This document shows positions 17,245-26,084 of a DNA stretch of 64,000 bases, piece after piece; positions within the stretch are counted from its first letter, which is position 1, and each line of letters starts with the position of its first letter. The stretch covers positions 1-64,000 of the forward strand of contig JANOFU010000051.1 of NCBI GenBank assembly GCA_031413815.1, given 5' to 3'. Position numbers and translations under genes: made by a program. Below the pieces are notes generated by a model, which saw only the letters and a program-made list of their open reading frames with translations, did not search any database and was not told the origin of the DNA. Source of the stretch: JAGVSR01 sp031413815 (GTDB lineage: Bacteria; Pseudomonadota; Alphaproteobacteria; Rhizobiales; Hyphomicrobiaceae).

Positions 17245-20079
17245 TTAAAACTTGTACTTGAAGCCGGTCCAGAACGTCCGGCCGAGGCCCGGCTTCAGTC
17301 CGTCCTCGCGATCGGTGATGTAGAATTCGTCGAGGAGGTTGTCGCCTGAGACAAACACGCTAGCGCCGGTCTGGCCAATGTCCAAGTTGAACCGTGCCGA
17401 TAGCAACCAAACTTCCGGCACCTCGCCGTTTTCGCCTTCCGGATCGCCGCCAAACGGTGTGTTGTCTTCATCGGTGAAGAACGCGCCTCGGTAGGTCCAC
17501 GTTACACTGGCGTCCCACTTCCAACCGGTATCGTTTTGCAAGCCAACGGTCAGTGCCGCAACATGCAATGGTGTCTCCGGGATGCGGTTGCCAGCAAAAC
17601 TGACGACTTCTTCATCACCGGTATCTTCATCAACAACAATCTTAGAGCCCTTCTTGAAGATGCCCCGGGCGTAGGTGTAGTTGGCCTCGCCGTAGAGGTT
17701 ATACGGGCCGCCGGTGAATGGCTGGCTGTTCAGCCGAGCCAGCATTTCGACGCCATTGATATGAACTTCATCAGCTCGGCCGAATGAGCGGTCAGCACCA
17801 TCCGAGAACGAGGACCCAAACTGATAGTCCTGCAGCCTCTGATGGAAGGCGGCCACTTCGAAGGCCAGGCCCATAAACGCTGTCGACCGCACGCCAAGCT
17901 CGAAGTTGTCGCCCAACTCATCGGGTGCGGGGAAATCTTCGTTACGCAGAACAGCCGTCGACATGCCGCGGTGATAGCCGCCAAAGACGGTTGTTTTGTT
18001 AAAGCCAGTGTAGGCGAACGACACACCTGGAAGGGCATTGAAGTTTGAGAAATTCTCGGTCGGGCGGGCGGGGTCGAATACAATGCCTTCGATTTCCAGA
18101 CACTCGTCGAGACCGGGAGCGAGATCATCACAGGCATCGGCCGGCGTGCCGCCTTCGCCCGGAACGACCTCTTCGGCTTCGCTCTCTTCGCCGGCAATGA
18201 CCCGGTTCCGGCGGCTCGCCTTGTACCATTCAAGGCGGACGCCCGGCACCACGTTCACATCAGACGCGACCTTGATGCTGGACTGTAGGAAGGCCGATAC
18301 AGCATTCACATCGAGCGAGCGGTCGAAGATCGTGACTCCGGCTTCGTCGCCATTCGACAGAACCTCCCCTTCTGCACCGAGGAAGTTGCGGTTGGTCATA
18401 TCCTGGTACTCGTACCGGATGCCCGCCTGGATCGTTTGCGACAGACCGGCCACCAGCGGACGGTTGGCCCACTCACCGCGAACTTCGGCGCCAACGTGCC
18501 GGAACGTGCGCAACCGCCCAAACATCGTGTCTTCGGCAAAGAGAATTTCGCCGTCGGCTTCATCGATGACAGGGGCCAGGCCAACGTTACCATCTGGATC
18601 AGCTTCAGCGCTGATGAGCTGATAACGATCGCGGCGATGCTGACCGGCATAGAGGCGGGTGGTCACAGTCGTGTCGTCGTCAATAAAGTAGTTGTGCACG
18701 ATCTGACCGCGCCAGATCTCGCCGTTGTAGTTGTTGAGACCCGCGTTCGGAGCGTAACAAGTCTGGCAGTGTCCTAGCTTGAAGAAGCGCTCTTCGACTG
18801 CTCCCGGCGGATCTTCATCCTCTTCACCGGTCAAGTTCAGCTCGCTGTAATTGTCGCGCTGGCGGGCATAGGACGCGGAGACGACCAAATCCTGATCGAC
18901 GCCTTTCCAGCCCAAAGCGCCATAGAAATCGTGGAAGCGCAGCCGCTCCGTATCCCATGTCCCCTGAACATTCTCGCCGGTATAGGATGCGACGGCCCCG
19001 ACGTTGCCCGATGTCTGGCGAGTGTGGGCGTGCCACTTGGCTGAGAAGTCCGTGTCGCTGGTGCCAAACCGCGGCCCAACAGCATCGTCGGCGTCGAACT
19101 CTTCAAACACGCCGGTCTTGTTCTTTGTGAAGCCAATTGCCGAACTGACGACAGTTTCATCGACGCCGAATGGCGACAGGTTGCGGACGTTGACGACGCC
19201 GAAGTTGTTGTTGGGTCCGTGCGTCACGGTCGTGCCGCGAATAACCTCTATGCCTTCCAAGCGTTCTGCGGGTGCAAAGAAGTGAACCGACGGATCAAGC
19301 CACAAAGCCAAGTTCACAGCATGGCCATCTTCCATAACCAGAATTTTGCGCGACCGCCGCGCCGGTGATCCGCGGGCCGCGATGCCACCGTGACTACCGG
19401 CCCCGTCATCGTTGATTACAACGATGCCTGGCACCCGGGTGAGCGCTTCATTGATGTTGCGCGGCTGGTTTTCTTTCAGGATTTCGGGCGTCAAGTTGGT
19501 CGCAGAGTTTGAGTAGCCCTGAAGATCCTGCGGTACGATACTTGTCGGATTGATGGGACTCTGTGCGGCCTGAGCTGCACGCGCGGCCGCGCCCGTTGAG
19601 GCCTGAGCTCCAAAGACGGGATTGGGATTGACGGGTTGTTCGGGCTGGGGAGGTGGCGCTTCAACGGTCTCGGGTTCTACTGGAGCGGGCTCAGGCTCAG
19701 GAGCAGGCTTAGCCTTGACAGCCGGCTTGGGCTTCGGGGCGGGTGCCGGGTCCTGCTTCTTCACCACCTTCTTTTTCTTGACGGCGGGAGCGGATGACTC
19801 CCCTGGCGCCGCTTCCTTCTGGATGATCTCGACCTCAGGCAGGTTCTGAGCCTTGGGATCGACGGGCGCCGGGGGCTCAGCAGCAGGAGGTGCCGTCGCG
19901 GCGGGCGGCAGTGCTGCAGGAGGAGAAGGTTCGGCGGCGGGCGGCGGAGCGGGTGCCGGAGGCGCGGCGTCTGCCGGTGGGGCTGGAGGCGTAGGCGGCG
20001 TGTCCTGGCCATACCCGGCAGCCGGCAGCACCATCGTCGCGGCCAGGGTTGCCACAACCAGTCTAAAACGTACGTTCAT
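17245..20079 (-). CDS. FecA-like TonB-dependent outer-membrane receptor with long Pro/Ala-rich spacer
   Basis: A 944-residue receptor; the ATG at 20079 has AAGAGA upstream and starts a clear Sec signal (MNVRFRLVVATLAATMVLPAAGYGQ), so the longer frame to 20310 is not used. Residues about 25-190 are extremely Pro/Ala-rich with Lys-Pro and Glu-Pro runs. The plug follows (NINEALTRVPGIVVINDDG, AARGSPARRSRKILVMEDG, LEGIEVIRGTTVTHGPN), then a 22-strand barrel ending in GRTFWTGFKYKF. The ARGS and GPNNNFGVVNV blocks resemble FecA-type ferric-dicitrate/siderophore receptors, so an iron chelate is the likely ligand. It is divergent from an exbB-exbD-tonB operon that would energise it. No convincing Fur or Irr box was found by eye in the divergent region. 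Confidence 0.92.
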   Translation of the reverse strand: MNVRFRLVVATLAATMVLPAAGYGQDTPPTPPAPPADAAPPAPAPPPAAEPSPPAALPPAATAPPAAEPPAPVDPKAQNLPEVEIIQKEAAPGESSAPAVKKKKVVKKQDPAPAPKPKPAVKAKPAPEPEPAPVEPETVEAPPPQPEQPVNPNPVFGAQASTGAAARAAQAAQSPINPTSIVPQDLQGYSNSATNLTPEILKENQPRNINEALTRVPGIVVINDDGAGSHGGIAARGSPARRSRKILVMEDGHAVNLALWLDPSVHFFAPAERLEGIEVIRGTTVTHGPNNNFGVVNVRNLSPFGVDETVVSSAIGFTKNKTGVFEEFDADDAVGPRFGTSDTDFSAKWHAHTRQTSGNVGAVASYTGENVQGTWDTERLRFHDFYGALGWKGVDQDLVVSASYARQRDNYSELNLTGEEDEDPPGAVEERFFKLGHCQTCYAPNAGLNNYNGEIWRGQIVHNYFIDDDTTVTTRLYAGQHRRDRYQLISAEADPDGNVGLAPVIDEADGEILFAEDTMFGRLRTFRHVGAEVRGEWANRPLVAGLSQTIQAGIRYEYQDMTNRNFLGAEGEVLSNGDEAGVTIFDRSLDVNAVSAFLQSSIKVASDVNVVPGVRLEWYKASRRNRVIAGEESEAEEVVPGEGGTPADACDDLAPGLDECLEIEGIVFDPARPTENFSNFNALPGVSFAYTGFNKTTVFGGYHRGMSTAVLRNEDFPAPDELGDNFELGVRSTAFMGLAFEVAAFHQRLQDYQFGSSFSDGADRSFGRADEVHINGVEMLARLNSQPFTGGPYNLYGEANYTYARGIFKKGSKIVVDEDTGDEEVVSFAGNRIPETPLHVAALTVGLQNDTGWKWDASVTWTYRGAFFTDEDNTPFGGDPEGENGEVPEVWLLSARFNLDIGQTGASVFVSGDNLLDEFYITDREDGLKPGLGRTFWTGFKYKF

Positions 20080-20618
20080 CGTCTCTTGCCCCAAGGTTCG
20101 CGCGCTTTGCACTGAACCGTCCCGACCACACACACAACGCCCCGACTCAACGCGCCGGGTTTGCGTATTCAGGGATAGGGCCCACGGCGAAAATCGAGCA
20201 ATAGTGTTGCATTCCCGATTGCCCTGCCCGCGCTGCATTTTTCTGTCGTGTTGCGAATTGGCACCGGGAATTTTCAGCCATTCGGTATGGGAATTTTTCC
20301 CGCTAACCATTGAGGTGCATTGGCAATCGATCCGGCGTCGCCGGTGGCCGAATGTTGAAGAAGTGCTCCCATCACGAAACAGTTGATTCCTGTGGCGTTC
20401 CCGCCGTAAGGAACGCGGCTGGGTTCGTCGTCCAATCCTGGCGAAATTGATCGATCCCGGACGTGAAGAGAGTTTAACGGAACCGTGAGGCGACGGCCCA
20501 TTTCCGTCATGTTATAGAGGCACACTTATCAGCCGAAATTATGCATCCGAATTCGCGCAGCGCGCGATTACGGTTTCATTTCGGGAACCGGTTCCAAGTT
20601 ACTGCTGTGGAGGTCTCG
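20080..20618. other. 539-bp divergent intergenic region between receptor and exb operon
   Basis: No gene was found here. It must hold the promoters of the receptor (minus) and of the secreted-protein/exb operon (plus). The one visible structure is a perfect palindrome GGGAATTTTTCCC near 20289-20301, preceded by a related CGGGAATTTT at 20265. No convincing Fur-type or Irr-type element was recognised by eye. The palindrome is a candidate operator. Confidence 0.4.
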
Positions 20619-21104
20619 TTGCGCGTGTTGAAGGTGGGTGTGTGCGGGTCTGAACGGGTTTCGCTGAAGACGTCCCCGCTTGGACTGAAAGCTTTGAGTT
20701 TTGCCGTAGCCGCCGCTTCCGCTCTTGCTTTGACCGCCAGCGCGCACGCCGCCGACTTGGGCCTTTCCGTCGAACTTAACAAACTTGAAAGCCAAGATAA
20801 GGGTTGCCGCGCTTACATGGTCGTCGATAACACCGGTGCCGTTGGATACCAGTCTCTCAAGCTCGACCTCGTACTATTCCAGACCGATGGCGTCATCGGC
20901 CGCCGCTTCGCCGTTGATCTGGCGCCCCTCAAAGCCTCGAAAAAAACCGTCAAGTTGTTCGATCTCGAAGGCACGGCTTGCGATAAGGTGGGCAGCCTGC
21001 TCATCAACGACATCGTCGAATGCAAATCCGACACCGGTCCGGTCGCCGATTGCCTCACCGGCCTGACGGTTAAATCACTCACCAACGTGCAGCTTTCGAA
21101 GTAA
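20619..21104 (+). CDS. small secreted protein, first gene of the exbB-exbD-tonB operon
   Basis: A 161-residue protein. The TTG at 20619 is preferred because TGGAGG lies five bases upstream; GTG 20625 is another option, and the ATG at 20541 would give an implausibly long N-region. A Sec signal (LKALSFAVAAASALALTASAHA) is followed by about 117 mature residues rich in short strands, with Cys in KGCRAY, TACDK, VECKS and DCLTG, an even number that could form two disulfides. I do not recognise a named family, though proteins of this size occur upstream of exbB in alphaproteobacteria. It ends ten bases before exbB, so it is probably co-transcribed and may act in the periplasm with the Ton system. 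Confidence 0.75.
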   Translation: MRVLKVGVCGSERVSLKTSPLGLKALSFAVAAASALALTASAHAADLGLSVELNKLESQDKGCRAYMVVDNTGAVGYQSLKLDLVLFQTDGVIGRRFAVDLAPLKASKKTVKLFDLEGTACDKVGSLLINDIVECKSDTGPVADCLTGLTVKSLTNVQLSK

Positions 21105-21114
21105 GGATTCGTCC

Positions 21115-21816
21115 GTGCAACCAGCCGCTGGCCACGATTTCTCGATCTACGGCATGATCGCATCGGCCGACCCAATCGTGCAGTTTGTCATGTTGCTGCT
21201 CGCGCTCGCGTCCGTCGCGTGCTGGGCCATCGTCATTGAAAAGACCATTCGACTGTCGCGGCTGAACCGCGACCTCAAACAGATTGAGTCCGCGGCCGCT
21301 GGCACCACAGATGGCATGCAGGGCACGGGCCTCATTCGCCAGTTGCTGGCATCCGCTGAAAACGAAGTCAGCGATGGCGCGTCACGGGGAGAAGCCCGCA
21401 GCGACGTGCGAGCGCGTCTCGAACGGGCCATGAAAGCCAAGTTGAAAACTGAACTGCAAAGCATCGAGACCGGCCTTCCATTCCTTGCAACAACTGGCTC
21501 CGCAGCGCCCTTTATCGGCCTGTTCGGCACGGTTTGGGGCATCATGAACAGTTTCACGGCCATTGCCGCACGCCAAGACACAAGCTTGGCCACGGTTGCC
21601 CCTGGCATCGCCGAAGCGCTGTTTGCAACGGCCCTGGGACTGGCCGCGGCCATTCCCGCTGTCATGGCCTACAACCACTTCGCCGTGAAGCTCGGCCGGG
21701 CTGGCGCGCGCGGCGCGACGGCCATTTCAGAGATTGCCAAACAGATCTCCCGGCCGCCCGGCGAGGCTGCCCACAAAGCGAGCGTTGAACCGTTGCGCGC
21801 AGGAAAGACATTCTGA
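21115..21816 (+). CDS. exbB: ExbB, proton-channel subunit of the Ton system
   Basis: A 233-residue inner-membrane protein starting at GTG 21115 with AAGGA upstream. Three membrane helices are placed as in ExbB/TolQ: residues about 19-40 (VQFVMLLLALASVACWAIVIE), about 125-150 (FLATTGSAAPFIGLFGTVWGIMNSF) and about 160-185 (GIAEALFATALGLAAAIPAVMAYNHF). The motif APFIGLFGTVWGIMNSF is diagnostic of the MotA/TolQ/ExbB family. ExbB with ExbD uses the proton gradient to energise TonB. It could be mistaken for TolQ, but linkage to a TonB gene and a TonB-dependent receptor supports ExbB. Its stop overlaps the exbD start (TGATG). Confidence 0.95.
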   Translation: MQPAAGHDFSIYGMIASADPIVQFVMLLLALASVACWAIVIEKTIRLSRLNRDLKQIESAAAGTTDGMQGTGLIRQLLASAENEVSDGASRGEARSDVRARLERAMKAKLKTELQSIETGLPFLATTGSAAPFIGLFGTVWGIMNSFTAIAARQDTSLATVAPGIAEALFATALGLAAAIPAVMAYNHFAVKLGRAGARGATAISEIAKQISRPPGEAAHKASVEPLRAGKTF

Positions 21817-22271
21817 TGGGCATGGGCGTCAACATCAGCAGTTACGGCGATGACGAGGACGGCGGCTACAAGCCTGTCGCTGAAATCAACATCACGCCCA
21901 TGGTGGATGTGATGCTGGTGTTGCTGATCATCTTTATGGTGGCCGCACCGCTGATGGTTGCTGGCGTGCCGATTGAACTTCCCAAAACGTCAGCGGCCAA
22001 GGTCGGACAAACGAAAAAGCCTATGGTCGTGACGTTGACGAGTGATGGCAAACTGCAAATCCGGAATGACTTTGTCGCTCGCGAAGATCTGATTGCCAAG
22101 CTGCAGCAGGTCCGGGCCGCGGAAGGCGATGCCGTGGTCTACGTCCGCGCCGACAAGAAGAACGCCTATGGCGACGTCATGGAATTGCTCGGCCGGGTCG
22201 GCGAAAGCGGCTACGGACGGGTCTCCCTGCTGTCGCAACCCGGTCCCAAAGTTACAGCCCCCGCGAACTAG
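21816..22271 (+). CDS. exbD: ExbD, biopolymer transport protein
   Basis: A 151-residue protein with one N-terminal membrane helix (VDVMLVLLIIFMVAAPLMVAG) and a periplasmic domain. The segment AEINITPMVDVMLVLLIIFMV contains the conserved membrane Asp needed for proton coupling in ExbD/TolR. The periplasmic part (VYVRADKKNAYGDVMELLGRVGESGYGRVSLLSQ) follows the family pattern. It overlaps exbB by one base in TGATG and lies 12 bp before tonB. Confidence 0.95.
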   Translation: MGMGVNISSYGDDEDGGYKPVAEINITPMVDVMLVLLIIFMVAAPLMVAGVPIELPKTSAAKVGQTKKPMVVTLTSDGKLQIRNDFVAREDLIAKLQQVRAAEGDAVVYVRADKKNAYGDVMELLGRVGESGYGRVSLLSQPGPKVTAPAN

Positions 22272-22283
22272 GAACACCGAACA

Positions 22284-22997
22284 ATGCTTCTCAGGTTGGG
22301 GTCATGCTTCTGGTCATCGGCGATTCACGTCGCCCTGGCTGCTGCGTTTCTGTCCTCAGCCAGCGGCACGGCCCTGGAACTGGGCGACGGCGACGACCAG
22401 TTCGTGGTCGAACAGGGTTTTGCCATCGAAGGTATCGCCCAGTTCGGCCAGGATGAGGTCAATATCGCTGCGGTCGAGGCCGAGCCGCTGGAAGCCAGCG
22501 AAGCGCGCGACGCGGTTGAAGAAGTCAAATCGATCGAAAAGGTCGAAGACAAGACGGTCATCGCCTCGGAAGAGGGCCCGGTCCAAGAGGTTCCCGAGAT
22601 TAAGCCCGAGCCGGTGGAGCAGCCGCGCCCTGAGCAAGTCGCCACTCTTGAGCAGCAAGAACAGGTTGTGATTGAGGAGAAGCGCGCGGCAAGTTCGGCC
22701 AAAACCGGTGGTCAGACGACCGACCACAGCGCCTACCTTGGACAGTTGCGCTCACACCTCGAAAAGAAAAAAATCAATCCGCGATCGCGGCAGATCGGGA
22801 CGGTTGTTATCCGGTTCTCTGTCGGCTCTACAGGCGAGCTGCTCAATCGCGAGGTGACAAAGAGCTCTGGCAGCAAGGCCCTCGACGAGGCCGCGCTGGC
22901 GTCGGTCGAAAAAGCCGCCCCCTTCCCTGCGATGCCTGAGAACGTCGCAAGCGGACCGCTGGTCGTGTCCGTGCCATTCAAATTTACCGTTCGTTAA
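22284..22997 (+). CDS. tonB: TonB-family energy transducer
   Basis: A 237-residue protein. The N-terminus (WSSAIHVALAAAFLSS) is the usual membrane anchor with the SxxxH-type motif of TonB. The periplasmic linker, about residues 50-135, is acidic and has fewer Pro residues than usual (IKPEPVEQPRPEQ). The C-terminal TonB domain is clear: YLGQLRSHLEKKKINPRSRQIGTVVIRFSVGSTGELLNREVTKSSGSKALDEAALASVEKAAPFPAMP. It would link ExbB/ExbD to receptors such as the neighbouring FecA-like protein. Last gene of the operon. Confidence 0.95.
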   Translation: MLLRLGSCFWSSAIHVALAAAFLSSASGTALELGDGDDQFVVEQGFAIEGIAQFGQDEVNIAAVEAEPLEASEARDAVEEVKSIEKVEDKTVIASEEGPVQEVPEIKPEPVEQPRPEQVATLEQQEQVVIEEKRAASSAKTGGQTTDHSAYLGQLRSHLEKKKINPRSRQIGTVVIRFSVGSTGELLNREVTKSSGSKALDEAALASVEKAAPFPAMPENVASGPLVVSVPFKFTVR

Positions 22998-23129
22998 CAC
23001 ATTCGGCCCACCGCCCCGTTGGTGGCGGCACCCCAGACGTCTCGGCTTGTGGCTGCAATTTTGTGACGGCGGTTAACCGCCTCTTATCCAATCCGCACTA
23101 GGCTCAGATTTGGTTCTAGCCACGAGTCT

Positions 23130-24023
23130 ATGCCCACCATGCTGAACGGCGCGTTCGGAAAACCGAAATCAACATCCCTGATGGGCGAGTACTCCTCGCT
23201 GTTGGGTGATGCCGTGCTACGGCACCGCACACGGGCCGCTGAACATGCCGCCCGCATTGAAGCGGATCTCGCCAATCGCGTGAAGTCCGAGTTCATCGCC
23301 AATATGAGCCATGAACTGCGCACGCCACTCAATACCGTCATCGGTTTCTCCAAAATCCTGTCCGAACACGAGCGCCGCCGGATTCCGGATAAGGAAATCG
23401 TCGAATACGCGACGCTCATTCTTGATGGCGCCGGCCATTTGCTTTCGGTCATCAATGACATTCTCGACATCTCGAAGATGCAAAGCGGCCGCTACACGCT
23501 GGATGCGCGCGAAATCAACATCGAAGATATCTTGAACTCGTCGCTCTCGACGCTGAAACATCAGGCCGCCGAATCTGGCGTCGAAATCACGACGCGCATC
23601 GCTCCCTCGCTGCCATCCGTTCGCGGCGACCCGGTCAAACTCCGCCAGATTTTCGCCAACCTGATGTCAAACGCCGTCAAGTTCACCACCAAGGGGGGAT
23701 CGGTGGCTGTGGAAGCCCTTCGCCTGGCGGAAGGCGGCATCGTTGTTCTCATTCGCGACACCGGCATCGGCATGACGCCGGAGGAATTGCACGTGGCTCT
23801 CTCGCCATTCGGTCAGGTCGATGCTGGCCGGTCGCGTTGGCGGGAAGGCACCGGTCTGGGCCTGCCCATCGCCATGGCACTCGTCGAACTTCATGGCGGC
23901 GAACTCAAAGTTCGCAGTGTCAAGGGACAAGGTACGGAAGTGGCGGTTCTTCTCCCGCCCCGCGATCAGGTTTCCATTTCTCAAGCTCGCGACGCCATGC
24001 TTGGGCACGGAAGTTCCACTTAA
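23130..24023 (+). CDS. soluble sensor histidine kinase (DivJ/PleC-like core)
   Basis: A 297-residue cytoplasmic kinase without membrane helix, PAS or receiver domain. After about 50 residues of helical leader comes the HisKA box FIANMSHELRTPLNTVIGFSKIL with phospho-acceptor His61, then the HATPase_c domain with N box RQIFANLMSNAVKFT, G1 DTGIGMTPEEL, F box SPFGQVDAG and G2 GTGLGLPIAMALVELHGG. The HisKA sequence is of the type shared by alphaproteobacterial DivJ, PleC and PdhS kinases. No response regulator gene is in the window. It precedes a HerA-type ATPase gene by 31 bp on the same strand, suggesting co-transcription. The signal sensed is unknown. Confidence 0.92.
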   Translation: MPTMLNGAFGKPKSTSLMGEYSSLLGDAVLRHRTRAAEHAARIEADLANRVKSEFIANMSHELRTPLNTVIGFSKILSEHERRRIPDKEIVEYATLILDGAGHLLSVINDILDISKMQSGRYTLDAREINIEDILNSSLSTLKHQAAESGVEITTRIAPSLPSVRGDPVKLRQIFANLMSNAVKFTTKGGSVAVEALRLAEGGIVVLIRDTGIGMTPEELHVALSPFGQVDAGRSRWREGTGLGLPIAMALVELHGGELKVRSVKGQGTEVAVLLPPRDQVSISQARDAMLGHGSST

Positions 24024-24054
24024 ATTTAGGGCTTTACAAGGGTCTTAGGAAAAA

Positions 24055-26067
24055 ATGCAATCGCTCGGACATACTTCGGAAAACCAGATCGCAGGTTACG
24101 ATGGCTCGATCGGCCGCATCGTGTCGGTCACCGGTTCAAAGGCGATCGTTTTGCTGGATGGCCCCCTCGGCGCAAAAACGCGCACCATTTCTGACCGTCC
24201 GGAAATGGGTACACTGCTCGCCATTGACACCCCCACCACCGTCGCTCTCGCGATCGTGTCCGCGTTGAGCGTGCCCGTTCCCGCCCAGCGCGAAGGCGAC
24301 ACCGAAATCTGGATTGCAGAACTGGGTCTCGTGGGTGAGCTTTGGAAAAACGCGGAAGGCAAAGCGACGTCCTTCAATCGCGGCGTAACGATTTATCCAG
24401 GCCTGGGCGACCGCGCCCGCGTGGCAACGAAGGCCGAACTGACGCTCGCCTTCTGCGGCGGTGATGAGCGCTCGGTCCGCGTCGGATGCATCAAGCAGGA
24501 CCCAACGATTGCCGCCCGCGTCCGCGTCGATGACTTGCTTGGCAAGCACTTCGCTATTCTTGGGACAACCGGCACCGGCAAGTCGTGCACCACCGCCCTC
24601 ATCTTGCGCGCGATTCTTGCCGATCACCCCGCCGCGCATATCGTACTGCTGGATCCGCACAACGAATATGCCACCTCATTCGGCGATCTCGCGGAGGTGA
24701 TCTCTCCGCGTAACATGCAGCTGCCGCTGTGGCTTTTGAACTTCGAAGAGGCGTCTGAAGTTCTGGTCGGCGATCCCGAGCGCAAGCCAGAGATCGAAAT
24801 TCTGCAAGAACTCATCCCCTTGGCCAAGAGCCGTTACAGCTCGGGCCGTGCGGCCGAAAGCCAGAAGCTGCGCCGTGGCGTCATCGACAGCGGCCGCTTT
24901 ACGGTTGATACGCCCGTCCCCTACCGCATTTCCGATCTGACCAGTCTCATCGACGAGCGCATGGGCAAGCTGGAGAACAAGCGCGACCTAGCACCATACC
25001 GCAACCTGAAGAGCAAGATCGACATTATCTCTCAGGATGCCCGCTACGCCTTCATGTTTGGCTCGCTCACCGTGTACGATGGGATGGCTCAAGTGCTGTC
25101 GCGGATCTTCCGCGTGCCCGTCAACAACAAGCCGATTACCATTCTTGAGCTGACCGGCATTCCGATGGAAGTCGTGAACGTCGTCGTGTCCGTTCTGTGC
25201 CGCATGACCTTCGACTTCGCACTCTGGAGCGAAGGTCAGGTGCCTGTGACCCTCGTGTGCGAAGAAGCTCACCGCTACGTGCCGCAGAATTCGGAACTCG
25301 GTTTTGAGCCGTGCAAGCGCGCGATTGCGAAGATCGCTAAGGAAGGCCGTAAATACGGCGCCTCCCTGTGCATCGTGACGCAGCGCCCAGCAGAAATCGA
25401 CCCAACCATTCTGTCTCAGTGCAACACGATCTTTGCTCTGCGGATGTCGAACGACCGCGACCAGGCGATCGTCACGTCGGCCATTTCGGATACGGGTTCA
25501 GGCTTGCTGGAGTTTCTGTCAGCTCTCGGCCAGCGCGAAGCTATTGCCTTTGGTGATGGCGTGGCGCTGCCGGTGCGTATCAAATTCGACGAACTCCCCA
25601 AGAATAAACTGCCGCGCTCATCGACCGCCAAGTTCTCTGAAAAATGGCAGAAGTCGGTCGGCGACGAAGGCTTCCTTGATCAAGTGGTTGAGCGCTGGCG
25701 AAGTGCCGGTATGGGGCAAGGCATGGATTCCAGCCAACAGGCTGCGATGTTCGCCGATGCGTTTGGTATTGGCGGCGCACCAGAAGGCGGCATGGATACC
25801 GGTGCCGATACGGGTGGCCATTTTGATCAGAACGGTTCCGGGCAACAACAGCAACCAACAGGGTTGCGCTCACAAGCCGGACACCAACTCCGCAAGGAAA
25901 GCGCGCCCGCTGGACAGGTGCCCGCCCCGTCGCTGCGAGCGAGCGGATCGTCTCTGCTGCGCCGCGACTCTGCACCGGCCCCAGCTTCCGCGCCGGCACC
26001 GTCTGAATCTCAGTCCACCCGGATGTCGCTTCGTGACCGTCTGTTAAAGCCCTCGACGACGCGCTGA
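24055..26067 (+). CDS. HerA/DUF87-type ATPase
   Basis: A 670-residue P-loop ATPase; AGGA precedes the ATG by six bases. The first 160 residues look like a HAS-barrel (GRIVSVTGSKAIVLLDG, GTLLAIDTPTTVALAIVSAL), as in HerA. Walker A is ILGTTGTGKSCTT (residues 168-180), then VLLDPHNEYATSF, Walker B VTLVCEEAHRYVP and the arginine-finger region LCIVTQRPAEIDPTILSQCNTIFALRMSNDRDQAIV, all in HerA order. Residues about 560-670 are low complexity (Gln, Ser, Ala, Pro) and probably unstructured. HerA enzymes pump DNA, in archaea with NurA nuclease; no nuclease is encoded next to this one. Such proteins are common in alphaproteobacteria with little known function. The DNA-translocase role is inferred from the family. 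Confidence 0.9.
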   Translation: MQSLGHTSENQIAGYDGSIGRIVSVTGSKAIVLLDGPLGAKTRTISDRPEMGTLLAIDTPTTVALAIVSALSVPVPAQREGDTEIWIAELGLVGELWKNAEGKATSFNRGVTIYPGLGDRARVATKAELTLAFCGGDERSVRVGCIKQDPTIAARVRVDDLLGKHFAILGTTGTGKSCTTALILRAILADHPAAHIVLLDPHNEYATSFGDLAEVISPRNMQLPLWLLNFEEASEVLVGDPERKPEIEILQELIPLAKSRYSSGRAAESQKLRRGVIDSGRFTVDTPVPYRISDLTSLIDERMGKLENKRDLAPYRNLKSKIDIISQDARYAFMFGSLTVYDGMAQVLSRIFRVPVNNKPITILELTGIPMEVVNVVVSVLCRMTFDFALWSEGQVPVTLVCEEAHRYVPQNSELGFEPCKRAIAKIAKEGRKYGASLCIVTQRPAEIDPTILSQCNTIFALRMSNDRDQAIVTSAISDTGSGLLEFLSALGQREAIAFGDGVALPVRIKFDELPKNKLPRSSTAKFSEKWQKSVGDEGFLDQVVERWRSAGMGQGMDSSQQAAMFADAFGIGGAPEGGMDTGADTGGHFDQNGSGQQQQPTGLRSQAGHQLRKESAPAGQVPAPSLRASGSSLLRRDSAPAPASAPAPSESQSTRMSLRDRLLKPSTTR

Positions 26068-26084
26068 TCGCTGCCATCAGTTCG

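Noticed and set aside
20080..20310. N-terminal extension of the TonB-dependent receptor
   Set aside because: The signal peptide begins at 20079 with a ribosome-binding site; the extension has no signal features.
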